From Lottia gigantea (taxonomy: Eukaryota; Mollusca; Gastropoda; Lottiidae): a DNA stretch of 64,000 nucleotides. How positions within the stretch are numbered: position 1 is the stretch's first letter; the number at the start of each line of letters is the position of its first letter. Below, piece by piece: positions 48,050-59,352 of the stretch. Under the pieces are notes generated by a model. The model worked only from the letters and a program-made list of their open reading frames with translations. It ran no database searches and was not told where the DNA came from. The position numbers were made by a program, and so were the translations under genes. The stretch lies in assembly GCF_000327385.1 (NCBI RefSeq), contig NW_008709027.1, positions 1,080,907 through 1,144,906 on the forward strand, in the 5' to 3' direction.

Positions 48050-48462
48050 ATGCATTTCTCGATAAATACGGAAAAGACACGACCACAAATTTTCAACTTG
48101 TGAAATGGGCCAAGGAGTTGAACGTATCGCCGTTTTATTATTGCATGCGAGATGAAATTGATGAACTGAAATACAAGAAAGGTAAATTTTACGCGATCTC
48201 AAACATTCATACGTCGGATCAAAAAGGAGTTCAACACTCTGCTTTACACAAAGATTCTTCGAATAACTTTTATTTCTTTGATTCTTTCGGTCTAGAACCG
48301 ACAGAAGAGATAACGAAATTGACTAGCAAACCAATCAAATGTTCTACGTTTCAAATTCAAATGCCAGGACAAAAGCTGTGTGGACAGCTGTCGCTTTGGG
48401 TTTTATATCGGTTGAGTTTGGGAGAAAAGTTTGAAGAAATTATAATAAATTTAACTCAATAA
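48046..48462 (+). CDS. Polinton: adenain-like cysteine protease (fossil element gene)
   Basis: The frame is 138 residues, close to a short adenain-type protease. GVQHSALHKD supplies the catalytic His region, NFYFFDSFGLEPT the acidic residue, QIQMPGQKLCGQLSLWVLY the oxyanion Gln and nucleophilic Cys. In adenoviruses and Polintons such proteases mature the virion proteins. The start has the TTAAAAAATG context common to this element. This part looks whole. Confidence 0.85.
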   Translation: MNAFLDKYGKDTTTNFQLVKWAKELNVSPFYYCMRDEIDELKYKKGKFYAISNIHTSDQKGVQHSALHKDSSNNFYFFDSFGLEPTEEITKLTSKPIKCSTFQIQMPGQKLCGQLSLWVLYRLSLGEKFEEIIINLTQ

Positions 48463-48464
48463 AA

Positions 48465-50001
48465 ATGGCAAACAAGTTTGGATTAGGGTCTTTACCTCTA
48501 GAATCTAAAAATCCCATGACGGCGTTTATAAACAAAGCGAAACCTTTTTTCGTGGATTAAATCGGAGACACCTTACAAGGGGATATCGATATGAACAATT
48601 TCAAAATAACTAATTTAAAGTTTCCAGGAAACGATAACGATGCCGTGAACAAGAAATATTTACTGGATCAAATTCAAATAGATAAGGACCATGTTGAAAA
48701 CAGAATAACTGACGTGAAAAGATACCTCAGACGAAATATTAAAAATCTTGTGGACGAAACCAAACTACAACAAGAGTTAACGAGTTTGAAACGTTTTATT
48801 CAAGTGGATAAAACAAGTCAGTTGCAAAATTTAATATTTAAATTAGACGATAAGATTACGAAGGTAAAAATAGACGTCCAACGTTTAATAGATAACCCAA
48901 ATGTAAACGAGGATAGATTGAAACGAAAACTAACCGCTTTGGAAAGAAAACTTGGCGAATTGCTAGCAGAACTAGACAAGACCGTGGACAAAACCGAGTT
49001 ACAAAATTCGATATCGAATTTGAACGAAAAGATCGCGAAGCAAAAATTAGATGTTCAAGATATAATTAACACAATAATTGACAAAGATACGTTTAAACGA
49101 CAATTGACTGCTTTGGATACTTAAATCACGGACGAATTAGAAAAAGAAGTGGGTGTGATTAAAAACTTTCTTCAAAATAAATTTCGAGATGATATGAAAA
49201 ATTATATTAAAGAACAGGTCAATCTTTTAGTATCTAGAATTCATGACGATTTTTTGAGACAAGAGAGAAGGTTGACCAAATTAGAAGCTATTGTCACGGA
49301 CAAGTATTATTTCAATCTTCCATTCGAAAGTGACACTGTCTTCGATGGAAAAGACCAAATTTATAAATCAAACAAATACGGATTCAAAGCAGAAATAAAA
49401 GTGGGTTCTCTCGTAGACGGAGAACCTAAATACGTATTCGATATCGGCGAAACAGAAGCGTTTACTTTTCGAGATAATTGTCTGATTCAAATAGAGTTTC
49501 CCATGAAGGTTAAAGTCAATAAAGTAGTCTTCAAACAAACCGGTAATGCCGTCAAACATATTTCATTATTCAATGATGGTAATTTGGAAGAGAATATACG
49601 TTTGATTGATAAAAGGGATCAGGAAATTGAAACGAAAAATGGTAAATATGTAGACACCTTTAAAATGGAAGTAGAAAATGATAAGGATAACATTGGAATC
49701 AAAGATTTAGATATGATATTGGAGACGGAAAATCCACCATCAACCAACATTGTCAAAATTCCACGACGCTTACACGTGCAGTCACGAGTTTTTACGAACA
49801 ACAGACTTTGAATACATAAAACTGTATTTTGTTTTAGGTGGAAAATACACCTCGATCGATGTTCATAAAAGTCAACAAGAAAGAGAGTTTATAGTAGATT
49901 TATCGTTTGCCGAAGACTCCATCCTTGAAGGTGGTGGTTATATTTTAAGAGCCAAGATAAACATCAAAAAAGAAAAACTAAAATATTCCTATCATCTTTA
50001 A
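48465..50001 (+). pseudogene. Polinton: fibre-like coiled-coil protein region (fossil)
   Basis: A long heptad-rich stretch with repeated KRKLTALERKL / LKRFI-type segments is followed by a beta-rich globular portion (KYYFNLPFESDTVFDG onward). Coiled coil plus globular head resembles attachment fibres of Polinton/adintovirus-like elements, but no fold-level match was made, so the role is inferred. The region is broken. Confidence 0.6.
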
Positions 50002-50156
50002 GAGGACCATACGAAAAAAGAAATGTCGTTAGTACGCGTAAATGTTGTTACTTTTAATACCCGAAAATATAATAATGCTAGGCCAAACAAGTACGTTCTA
50101 TATGATATTCAGTGGTTCCATTTATCGGAAATTCACTTAATTTAACGACTTAAAAA

Positions 50157-50525
50157 ATGGAACTCGAAAGCAGACAACAATACATGATAGACAAACAAGA
50201 AGAGTTGAAAATAAAGTTGAGACAGTACAATACATGCAGGAAAACATGGAGTAGAATCGATTCTGTTTTCAAAACAGCGAGTGTAGTTCTAACGATAGGA
50301 ACAATACTTGGAACGGCCGTGACTGGTGGATTAATGGTTCCTGTACTTGTCCCAACTGTATTAGCCACAATTACTGCTATTCAAACTTCATCTTGTGGCT
50401 TGATTGCTATAGGTTTCACGAGCAAAAAGAAAGCTCATTATAAAAAGAAAACGGATATCTTGAATATGTATCTTAATCAATTATCTTTTTCGAAAGATCG
50501 AGAGAAGACAAGATATAACAGTTGA
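50157..50525 (+). CDS. Polinton: small membrane protein
   Basis: A 122-residue frame starts after TTAAAAAATG. A charged N-terminal helix is followed by two hydrophobic segments (residues about 40-62 and 66-84, the first VVLTIGTILGTAVTGGLMVP), then a Lys-rich tail. Gly-rich hydrophobic proteins of this kind are frequent between fibre and polymerase genes in invertebrate Polintons. Function is unknown. Confidence 0.55.
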   Translation: MELESRQQYMIDKQEELKIKLRQYNTCRKTWSRIDSVFKTASVVLTIGTILGTAVTGGLMVPVLVPTVLATITAIQTSSCGLIAIGFTSKKKAHYKKKTDILNMYLNQLSFSKDREKTRYNS

Positions 50526-50622
50526 AGAATTAAAAGAATTCAATGAAATTCTGGACAAATTCCTTACAGAAATATCAGCGGTCAAAATAAAGAAATAATC
50601 AAAAATATATACTTTAAAAAAT

Positions 50623-53600
50623 ATGAATAAAATCGAACACGATGATACATTGATAGAAAACGTCCTATTTTCCGATGTTATCAAGGCTATCTCTGATAAA
50701 TTTAAAACATTCAAAGGACAAATTAAAATAGATGGAGAGATAGTCGAGGAAGGGAATCACAGACAATACATGTCACTCCTCGGTTTCAATGCCAAAACTT
50801 TTCAGAACATCTTTTCAAATATGGACAAAAAATCTGATGCTTCCGATTGGTATTTTACAGGAAAAATAATTTTAATGAAAGACAATTTCCAAGAAATCAA
50901 AAGATCGAGAGTTGGCAGAGGAGGAACTGATCTACTTAAAAAGATAAATGAATACGAAGGTGAAAATTGTTACATACCTACAGATGGTCACTGTTTTATC
51001 AAATGCGTCAATCGTGTTTTGAACAATGATTTAACGAGTAAATTTCAAGAATACATCAACGGGTTTTCAAAAGCAAATAGAAAAGGAGTGATGACTTGTG
51101 CTAGAATGAAGGAATTCAACAAGAAATTTAACACTTCGTTTCAAATTTATAATCCCAAAAACAGACATTTTCACCCCAGAGACGTACATGATGAATTAGA
51201 TTGGGTTTTTTACTTACACAACTCGCATTTCTGTCTGATTAGAAGAAGCCAAAAAAGTTTGGGAATTCAAGAAATAGAAGACAATTACGAACAGGTGTGG
51301 AAAACGTGTAGAGACTACAACGCAGTAACACAGGTTTCACCCCTCAAACTAAACGTGCTTTCAAGTATGAGTGATGATGCGTTATTCGCATGGGATTGCG
51401 AAATGTATTCAGAAGAAGACACGCGAAGAGCAATTCCTTATGCCTGCACTTTAATTAATTTAGAAAAACTAAGAAAAAAGTTAGAAAAAGATATCTTTCT
51501 TACTGATAATGTTCCAGAAGAATTTTATGATAAACTAATGAATGTAGAAGAAATATTTGTAGGTACAGATTGTATAGATCAAATGTTGAAATATTTAGGT
51601 CAATATGATAGAAAGAGATTAATAATAATTTCTCATAACGGCAGTGGATTCGACAACTGGATCGTGCTTAAAAATTCAAAAAAACTAACGCATTGCCCTT
51701 TAAAACACCCAGAGGAATTCTATCTTTTCCTTTATCTAATCCATACACAGATGAAGATTTACAGAAAAAATGGAAAAGACAGAAAGAAATAAAGGGTAAT
51801 TATTTGCAACATATTAATTTCACATGTTCCTATCAACACAAAAATCTAGTTTGGCTGCATGGGGAAATTCTTCCAATCTTCCCGCGAATTTGAGAAAGAT
51901 TGCCGACGTAGATATCGCTAAATACACGCAAGACAACTGGGAGGAATTGAGACACGAATGGGAACCTTACGCCAAGAGAGACACTCTCTGTTTGGGAGCT
52001 TGTTTGATAAAATATAACCAAGTCATGAACGAAGTTGTAAACCAGAATATGTCCAATAATCTAACGGCTCCATCTTTATCTTTAAAGGGTTGGTATTATT
52101 TATATCATTACGATAAAAAAGAAAATATAGAAAAAGTTTATTCGCACACTAATCCTTTTATAAGAAATTTTATTAGACGATCTATTAAACGAGGAAGAGT
52201 TTCGGCAAATATAAAATCATTTGAAACGAACAAAATGGATGAAATTTGTAACGTAGTAAAGGAATATACAGAACTTGAAAGTAATAACATAATTGATTTA
52301 TTCAAGGAATACAGTACAAGCACAAAAGACAAAACGGAGGTTCATTAAAAAAATGAAATGTACTAAACTAATGGCATTTGATGCTAACGGTTTATACGCT
52401 TCCGCCATGTCGGATTTAGACAGTGAATATCCGAGAGCAGAAAGTGGAAGACCGTATCTATCAGAAGAAGAAAAAAAATTTGTAAAACTCTAAAATAAAC
52501 AAAAATTCAGACCTAGAACAGCTATTTTAACAGTGTGGTTTGAGTATCCCAAAAACATGTTTTTCCAACCGAAACCAGCTAAAGATAAAATCACTTTCAC
52601 GAATAAAGAAGGTAAAAAGGAAACTGGTAACAAAATCAGGTTCAGAAATGTTTTCTGTCACGACGTTTTAACATCGGTTGATATTCAAGAAATAGTGAAA
52701 GCCGGTGGACGAATTATTAGAATATTAGATGGTATAGTATACGAAGAAAATTTTAAAACTCCACCCTATAGAGATTATATTTTAATTTTGAGAGATCTAA
52801 GAAATAAATATAAACGAGAAGGTAATATCGTGAGTAGTAATTGCATGGAATTATTAGGTAATTCCTTGTATGGTAAATCAATTCAGAAAGATATATTCAC
52901 AACTAGACATTTATGGAATGAAGCAACTTTACAGGCCAACTTTGATTCACGTGTTAAAACCTATGAGAAAATTAATGATACTCAATATATTGTTGAAACA
53001 GAAATTGAAGAAAAAGAGATTACTACCGAAGATAGTAAATCTACACGACTAACACCTAGTCATTTGGGATGATTCGTTTTATCTCACTGTAAAAAAAATA
53101 ATGAACAATTTCATTCACGTCATAAATGGATTTTATAAACCCGAAATATACTATACCGACACCGATAGTTTGTACATTTCATCCAACAATTGGAAAAAAC
53201 TAAACAGAGCTGGATTTGGTCTCCGAAAAAGACTATTGCAAAGGTAAAAACGATTACGGTCACGGTGGAATTATATTTGGTTTATATTTAGCACCAAAAG
53301 TCAAATACAACATCGTTTTGACTTCTGATGGTGTTTTAAAAGAAAAGAAAACGTTTAAAGGTTATTCTAATGATAAGTGTAGAAGATTACGTTCAGTTAG
53401 CAAGCGGACATGATGTGTCGAATGAATTTAATAAACCATGGGAAAAAAGTTTCACCAATGGAGTAGTTATTCCAAACGATAAACAAACTAAAGTTTTTAG
53501 AAGTTATTTGTATAATGTTAAAAGAAAACCACCAAACAGCGAAGGAATTATGTATCCTTACAACGACAAAGATGAGTATAGATTTGATGAAAACTATGAA

Positions 53601-53630
53601 TTTGGTGATTTCGATTATCTTACTAGTTGA
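50623..53630 (+). pseudogene. Polinton: protein-primed DNA polymerase B (fossil)
   Basis: Family motifs appear in order: an N-terminal module with CYIPTDGHCFIKC and NSHFCLIRR, exonuclease FAWDCEMYSE (Exo I) and SHNGSGFDNWIVL (Exo II), then polymerase DANGLYASAM (motif A), NCMELLGNSLYGKS (motif B) and YYTDTDSLYIS (motif C). Protein-primed PolB replicates linear genomes of this element class. The gene is broken in several places, and overall length is normal for the family. Confidence 0.9.
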
Positions 53631-54306
53631 ATGACAATTTCTTGGTTGCCAAAGTCTATGAACCTGTTTTTACCGTCTTTGATTTCCAGATTTATATCTT
53701 TGAATATGAAAGAATTGACTGGTAAATAGGTTGTTTGAAACGGTTTCTCTATAATTCTGTATCTGATCGGCACCGTAAAAGTCGGTATGCTGTATATGAT
53801 TTGGCGTTTGTGCTTGTTGAAAAATCCACCGTTGATCAAATTACAGTGAATGTTGATCACGTCGATGTCGTTCTCGATGTTGGCCTTGTGTGGCGCCAAT
53901 GTCGATTGCGCGTATATTCGTTTATCAAACCCTAGTAACGCATTCAACGAATTTTCTACGTTGAAATAGACTTGACTGTTATTTCTCAAGATCAGTTTTA
54001 TTTTGTTCAGATTCAAATTACCTTCGAATTCGATATTGTTTTTACCGTTCACGCTTCCTGCGTATTCGGATAGGTAATCGTTGCTAGTAAGCTTATGATT
54101 TTGAACGTAACTCCGTTATCCGTCGATATTTTTAGTTGATTGTTGTTTTTGTTTATTTTGTTATTTCTAATGGAATTGTAAACGGAGAAATACTTTAATC
54201 CCAGTTCGTACTGTTTATTGCGATCGAGTTCATACTCGTAGTCTAGAGACAATTTGATGTCTGATTTATTCGAGGTGATAACGAACAATTGTTCTTTATT
54301 GGACAT
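53615..54306 (-). pseudogene. Polinton: minor capsid (penton-like) protein region (fossil)
   Basis: The start region has YELGLKYFSVYNSI, and the later part has NSLNALLGF, VINIHCNLINGG and a terminal RFIDFGNQEIVIQLV. This is the pattern of the single jelly-roll minor capsid protein of Polintons. It overlaps the end of the polymerase gene tail to tail. The region is broken. Confidence 0.75.
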
Positions 54307-55123
54307 TTTTAATGACGTTTATATAGTCTTTTTTAGTGACGATTTTTTTTTCCAAAAGCCGTTTTAATATGCCATTGACTTCATTGTATTGTCTGTCCGA
54401 TCGATGACCTTCCTTCATGGCCGCTAATATTATTTCTAATCTATTAAGCAATTCTTTATTGTTGTCGGATAAAAACGTTATACCTTGTCCAGATGCCACC
54501 ATATCATCGAATTCGTCTATTTCTTGTATGATTGGTGGATAATCTTCTGCATAATCATCTACCTCCTCTTCCTCAATAACTTTTGTTATATATAAATCAA
54601 CTTCTTTCAATGTTCTTGTTTCGGGTCCTGACTTTCTGATCGCATGTAGAAATTTTGAGTATGCAACTAAATCCTTGTAATCGGCAATTTCAACATCCTC
54701 GCCATTCATTAAATCTCTTAATCCTCTCGTTAATGTAAATATAGAGTCTTTTGTGTCGATTTTGAATTGTGGTGAATTTCCACTAAATCTTATTCTATAT
54801 CCATTAAACAATAACCCCTCATCATCAACGATTGGTGAAATACTCTTTGGTAAATCTGGGACAGGGTTTGAAAAAAGACGTTTTATATCATCTAATGTCT
54901 TAATACCACCATATTCAATCGGTGGATCTTTATGGGGTGAAGGTTCTATAGCGAGTCTCTTTTTAATATCTTCTTGACTTTTTAATATTGGTTTAAATAG
55001 AGTCTGTAGATTTTCCGTTAATCCGAGTTGTTGTAATCTGTTATTTTCAACTTGGGTCTTTATTTTATTCTTAGCTTTGATATATTCTCTATTTCTTTTT
55101 AAAATATTATTCCAATCCGTCAT
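54296..55123 (-). CDS. Polinton: conserved protein of unknown function
   Basis: A 275-residue frame starts WNNILKRNREYIKAKNKIKT, with a Lys/Glu/Gln-rich helical N-terminus, a central domain (YRIRFSGNSPQF... LTRGLRDLMNGED) and an acidic segment near 195-215. Proteins with this start occur beside the ATPase in other invertebrate Polintons as I recall, but no activity is known to me. The frame is unbroken. Confidence 0.6.
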   Translation of the reverse strand: MTDWNNILKRNREYIKAKNKIKTQVENNRLQQLGLTENLQTLFKPILKSQEDIKKRLAIEPSPHKDPPIEYGGIKTLDDIKRLFSNPVPDLPKSISPIVDDEGLLFNGYRIRFSGNSPQFKIDTKDSIFTLTRGLRDLMNGEDVEIADYKDLVAYSKFLHAIRKSGPETRTLKEVDLYITKVIEEEEVDDYAEDYPPIIQEIDEFDDMVASGQGITFLSDNNKELLNRLEIILAAMKEGHRSDRQYNEVNGILKRLLEKKIVTKKDYINVIKNVQ

Positions 55124-55129
55124 TTTTAA

Positions 55130-55775
55130 AAAAATAAAATTAACATATATCGATCATAACTCTTTCACCCGCAGGTTTTCTAGTATTTACAAATACATAT
55201 CCATGATCATCTGGGTTTCTCCATTGAGCTTTACAAACCTTTTTAAATGTATCTCTATCCATTCCGTGATTTATAGACTGAATGATTTGATCATTTAATT
55301 CAAATAATAAAAACAATTTGCATTTTTTCTAATGAACATAGAATCCATCCCGTAAAAAGATTGGGATTGGTATATGCAGTGACAGTTGTGATGTCTTCCT
55401 TTGGTGAAGAATTCTTGTTGAACAGTTTGATTTCTTTGCGCTACGCAGTCGTCAAACAATATTAAGTTCTTTCGATTGCTATCAATATTAGACAAGTCTA
55501 GATCATTAACATTTTTCGTGAGAAAAACTTTTATATCCGTTGGATTGAAAGATGGATTCTTTGATTTAATGAAGTTTTCTATAATATCTTTTATAATATC
55601 AACACGATTGCTCTGGTGTTGTTGTGTAGATATACAGAGAATCGAAATCTAAAAGGTTTGGTGTTGTCAACATGTTAAAAGTGAGATGAGTTTTCCCAGA
55701 ACCTGAACTACCGCAAATACACATTAGCATTGGGTTATTGGGAAATATGTCCGAATGTTTGAATTTCTTGCCCAT
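55130..55775 (-). pseudogene. Polinton: FtsK/HerA-type packaging ATPase region (fossil)
   Basis: The start region carries Walker A (CICGSSGSGKTHLTFN) and the later part Walker B (NLILFDDCV) followed by a polar YQSQSF motif. These define the genome-packaging ATPase shared with adenovirus-like and nucleocytoplasmic virus lineages. The region is broken. Confidence 0.85.
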
Positions 55776-55785
55776 TTTTATTTAT

Positions 55786-56373
55786 TTACATTTTCGTACC
55801 AAAAATCACCCCGTTGCCTTTATACTTTGAAAGGAAGATTCCCTTGCCCGAACGTATATTTTTAAAAAATATGGCGTTGCCCTTGTGTTTGACATTCATT
55901 TCTCCAGTGTCGATTTTATCTATTAATTTGCTTAATCCCTCTTTAACGGTTTTCTTGGTTTCTTCGCCAAATCTTTGTCCGAATTCTTTAACCGTCCCTA
56001 ATATATCTCCTACTCCCGAACCTCCTCGTGCTTCTCTTTCCATTGCCAAATTGTGTCTACGTGCTTCGGCGTTTGCAACGGCTTTAGCTTTCTTATCGTT
56101 GACAACTTTGGCTATCCCAGCAGCTCCACCAGCAGCTGCACCAGCTTCAGCTAAACCAGCAAAGATTAAAGGTAAGAAAGGTAAAAATCCACCCTTTTTA
56201 GTTAAATTCTCATCAATTCTTTCCAAGTCTATATCATCTCTGACTTTGCAATGTTTGTATTTATCGATAATCTTTTGGGTTATATGCACTTTTTTACCGT
56301 TGTAACTTATAAGAGTCGGCGAATTCGTTTCGATAGCTTCTATTATTTTCATAACTAAAGTTTCTGGTTTCAT
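55786..56373 (-). CDS. Polinton: Gly/Ala-rich hydrophobic virion-like protein
   Basis: In a 195-residue frame, a helical N-terminal part is followed by KKGGFLPFLPLIFAGLAEAG and an Ala/Gly stretch, then KVVNDKKAKAVANAEARRHN and a basic, Gly-rich C-terminus. This resembles membrane-active or core proteins encoded between ATPase and capsid genes in other Polintons (compare adenovirus pVI/pX by position and composition only). The frame is unbroken. Confidence 0.6.
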   Translation of the reverse strand: MKPETLVMKIIEAIETNSPTLISYNGKKVHITQKIIDKYKHCKVRDDIDLERIDENLTKKGGFLPFLPLIFAGLAEAGAAAGGAAGIAKVVNDKKAKAVANAEARRHNLAMEREARGGSGVGDILGTVKEFGQRFGEETKKTVKEGLSKLIDKIDTGEMNVKHKGNAIFFKNIRSGKGIFLSKYKGNGVIFGTKM

Positions 56374-56390
56374 TTTTAAAGGGTGTTTTT

Positions 56391-57680
56391 TTATTCAATT
56401 CTTATCAATCTTCTATCTGATATTTTAATCAAATGTTTTGCTTCTTCCAGCAATAAACAGTAGCCGGTTACATCTCCTTGTGTAATATCGATGTGAATAT
56501 TTATGTTTACCCCTGTTTTGAAAAGATCCTCTTGATGAGCTGACAGATCGAAACAAAAGATTGGATGATTGAGTGAAAAATCTGTGTATTCAAACTGAGG
56601 CGTATTTTCAAACAATTCGCACATGTTTTTATAGTTTCTGTACAATTCGTTGTAATCTTTTTTGGAAGGATCAATTGTCAAAGGTTGATTGGGATAATTA
56701 TCGTTGTTCAATCTGACTTGAACTTTGCGAATGATGGGATCTTGAGTAAGGTTCAATGCCACTCTGAAAATGTTGTTGTTTGTCTGAGAGTCTGGCAAGT
56801 TTTTGAAACCGACCATTAGATATCTCGCTGGTTTGACGGTGTTGGTGATTGGCCACGTGGTGGATTCTCCCGTTAAAGTCATGCTACCTATCGTGTTACG
56901 ACGAAGAAAAGCAATTTCGATCTCTTTGGTTAAAGAGTTGAATATTCTCGTTTCCACTTCTACGGAAGGAGTGATTACCGGTATGTAAAGTTGGATATTC
57001 GTTATTTCCAATTTTGCGTCAGAGTTGTTTTCACCAAAGAATATATTGTTGTCGTTGATTTCTCTTTGCAAATGAATTTTATACGGCAAACCTATGGAAA
57101 CCTTTCTGTGTTCCAAGAGACCAAATAAAGGATACAACTTCCAATTTACGTAATTACCCCATCTGTTGTTCTCGACAACATTGTTGTATTGAAGCGCTCG
57201 TTTTTCAAATCCGTGATTTACTCCGCGAGTCACTCTTTCCAGTGTGTTTCTAGCAACTACCCTTATCCTAGCAAGGTCTGCGTCATTTGCTACAGTTTTG
57301 ACCGGTTCTTTTAACTTCTCCGTCACCGACATCGGGAATCCATCCCGAAACTGAATCGTAGTTTTTGGGATACATAACCGTTTTCAACATTGTGTCAAAC
57401 TCGCCGGGGTGTTTTATGGTCTCTATCGGATTTGAACCAGCTTCCAAAACCATTTCGCTGAATAAAGACGGAAAGAAGTTGTTTTCTAAAGTCGTGTTGG
57501 TTTGTGGAATTCGATTCTGAGTGGCGTCTTTGATTTTGAAATCGCATCGGAAATGGGCATCGGAAAGCAGCAACCAATTGGACAACGAATTAATTTCAAA
57601 GGTAACTCTTCCTCCGTCGTTTATTTGGGTCTTTGTCCCTACCGAAGGTGAGATGATTACGTAATCCTCTTTTTATCCAT
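56391..57680 (-). pseudogene. Polinton: major capsid protein (double jelly-roll) region (fossil)
   Basis: The later part includes LYPLFGLLEHRK, a central beta-rich domain and NHPIFCFDLSAHQEDLFKTG, and the early part includes GWIPDVGDGE. These are conserved in the invertebrate Polinton major capsid family (annotated in hosts as F54H12.2-like). Order and size fit a double jelly-roll of about 400 residues. The region is broken. Confidence 0.8.
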
Positions 57681-57940
57681 TTTTATCCAATGATTTTAAA
57701 CCCTTTTCCTTGTTTTTCTAGGGCTTGTCGTTCTAGTCTCTTGTTTCTTAGTTCTCTTATTAGCTGTAGTTCTTTAAGTTCGTCAGATTTTTCACTGCAT
57801 CGCTTATATTTACTCCTGCTTTTGCCACAGATCCAAGAGCTTGCGCTTCTGAGGAAATGAGGGATTTGTTGTTTGAGACAAAGTTGGCCACTTTGGGGAT
57901 GGGAGATGTTAGCGCAGAGAAGGAACCGTCTGGAATAGAG
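57681..57940 (-). pseudogene. Polinton: end-of-block small protein piece
   Basis: A minus-strand frame upstream of the capsid region reads SLISSEAQALGSVAKAGVNI. It merges into the 37-bp repeat on its upstream side. Composition fits a small element protein but no family is recognised. Confidence 0.35.
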
Positions 57941-58670
57941 ACAACATTACTGTCGAAATAGAAATTAGAGGCTGGAATATAGACAACTGTCGAAATTGTA
58001 ATCAGAGACTGGAATAAAGACAACTGTCGATATAGTAATCATAGACTGGAATAAAGACAACTGTTGAAATTGTAATCAGAGACTGGAATAAAGACAACTG
58101 TCGAAATAGTAATCAGAGACTGGAATAGAGACAATTGTCGAAATAGTAATCAGAGACTGGAATAGAGACAACTGTCGAAATAGTAATCAGAGACTGGAAT
58201 ACAGACAACATAACTGTCGAAATAGTAATCAGTGGCTGGAATAGAAACAACTGTCGAAAAAGTAATCAGAGATTGGAATAAAGACAACTGTCGAAATAGT
58301 AATCAGAGGCTGGAATAAAGACAACATTACAGTCGAAATAGTAATCAGTGTCTGGAATAAAAACAACATTGCTGTCGAAATAGTAATCAGAGACTGGAAT
58401 AAAGACAACTGTCGAAATAGTAATCAGAGACTGGAATAAAGACAACTGTCGAAATAGTAATCAGAGATTGGAATAAAGACAACTGTCGAAATAGTAATCA
58501 GTGGCTGGAATAAAGACAACATTGCTGTCGAAATAGTAATCAGAGGCTGGATTAGAGACAACTGTCGATATAGTAATCAGAGGCTGGATTAAAAACAGCT
58601 GTCGAAATAGTAAAAAGGGCCTGGATTAGAGACAACTATCGATATAGTAATCAGAGACTGGAATAGAAAC
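57930..58670. repeat. 37-bp minisatellite, about 20 copies
   Basis: The unit contains GACTGGAATAAAGACAACTG and TCGAAATAGTAATCAGA. Variants carry GGCTGG, TAGAG or an inserted CATTG/CATAA before CTGTCG. It starts at the right edge of the Polinton coding block, where a terminal inverted repeat would be expected. No matching array exists on the left side. Confidence 0.9.
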
Positions 58671-59352
58671 AGATATTTTAGACTAATATCTTTACGAGTC
58701 TACTCCCGAGAAGAAGGGCAAGTAAATTCTAGCATTGAAAATGCTCTGCAAGTGACAATATGTTCTTGAAATTGGTTCCAAAGACTGATTACTGACTATC
58801 CAGAAGCGTTTTAACGAAATTGTGTAAGGTACGTTCCTTCATTATTTCAATTGTGTTTATTTGTGACAAAAGAAAATTTTTTTAATAAAGAAAATGGGAA
58901 AGAAGAAATTCTTTATTTTGCTTATCAATTATGTGTGACTCTTAACAGATATCCGATATGTTTGAAGAAAAATATAGATTAAAACGTACCAAAGTTTTTT
59001 TGAAAGTCATTATAATTAGACTTTCAGTAAATTTTAGTAAATTTTCACTTCACTTCTAAAAGAGGTTAAAGCCGTCCAACAGGGTACGATATAATTTATA
59101 TCAATTAGATTTCTGTTAATGTTCATTATTGATCATATTATTTTGTATCCGGTAAACAGAAACAACATGAATGACCTCTTATGAAAAACAAATCTATATC
59201 TGAACAGAGTTAAATTGTCGTTAATAACAATATTGTTGTCTTCAAATAATATACGAGAATCTAAATTTCTCTAACTTGTTGGCCAGTTTTCGTTCGATTT
59301 TAAATCTTTGCATAAAACTTCTTAGCAGCACGACCAAAGGCTCCGGAATAAT
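58671..59352. other. Probable 3' UTR and flank of the FReD gene
   Basis: No coding sequence. Minus-strand AATAAA signals (plus TTTATT at 58,856-58,861 and 58,912-58,917) lie 435-500 bases after that gene's stop and are candidate polyadenylation sites. Confidence 0.4.

Larger units (their letters stand above)
46700..58000. mobile_element. Polinton/Maverick, degraded
   Basis: The core Polinton gene set is present in two converging blocks: PLA2-like/integrase, protease, fibre-like protein, membrane protein and DNA polymerase B on plus; minor capsid, conserved unknown, ATPase, virion-like protein and major capsid on minus. At roughly 11 kb it is shorter than the usual 15-20 kb. Terminal inverted repeats and flanking duplications were not found, and the right side runs into a minisatellite. 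Roughly ten breaks affect its genes, but several frames remain long, so it is a fossil of moderate age rather than an ancient one. Edges are approximate. Confidence 0.92.

Noticed and set aside
55814-56305. Plus-strand frame of 163 residues
   Set aside because: It is the antisense shadow of the Gly/Ala-rich Polinton protein on minus.
45926-58700. Polinton terminal inverted repeats
   Set aside because: I compared the left flank with the right minisatellite and flank by eye and found no inverted match, so none is annotated.
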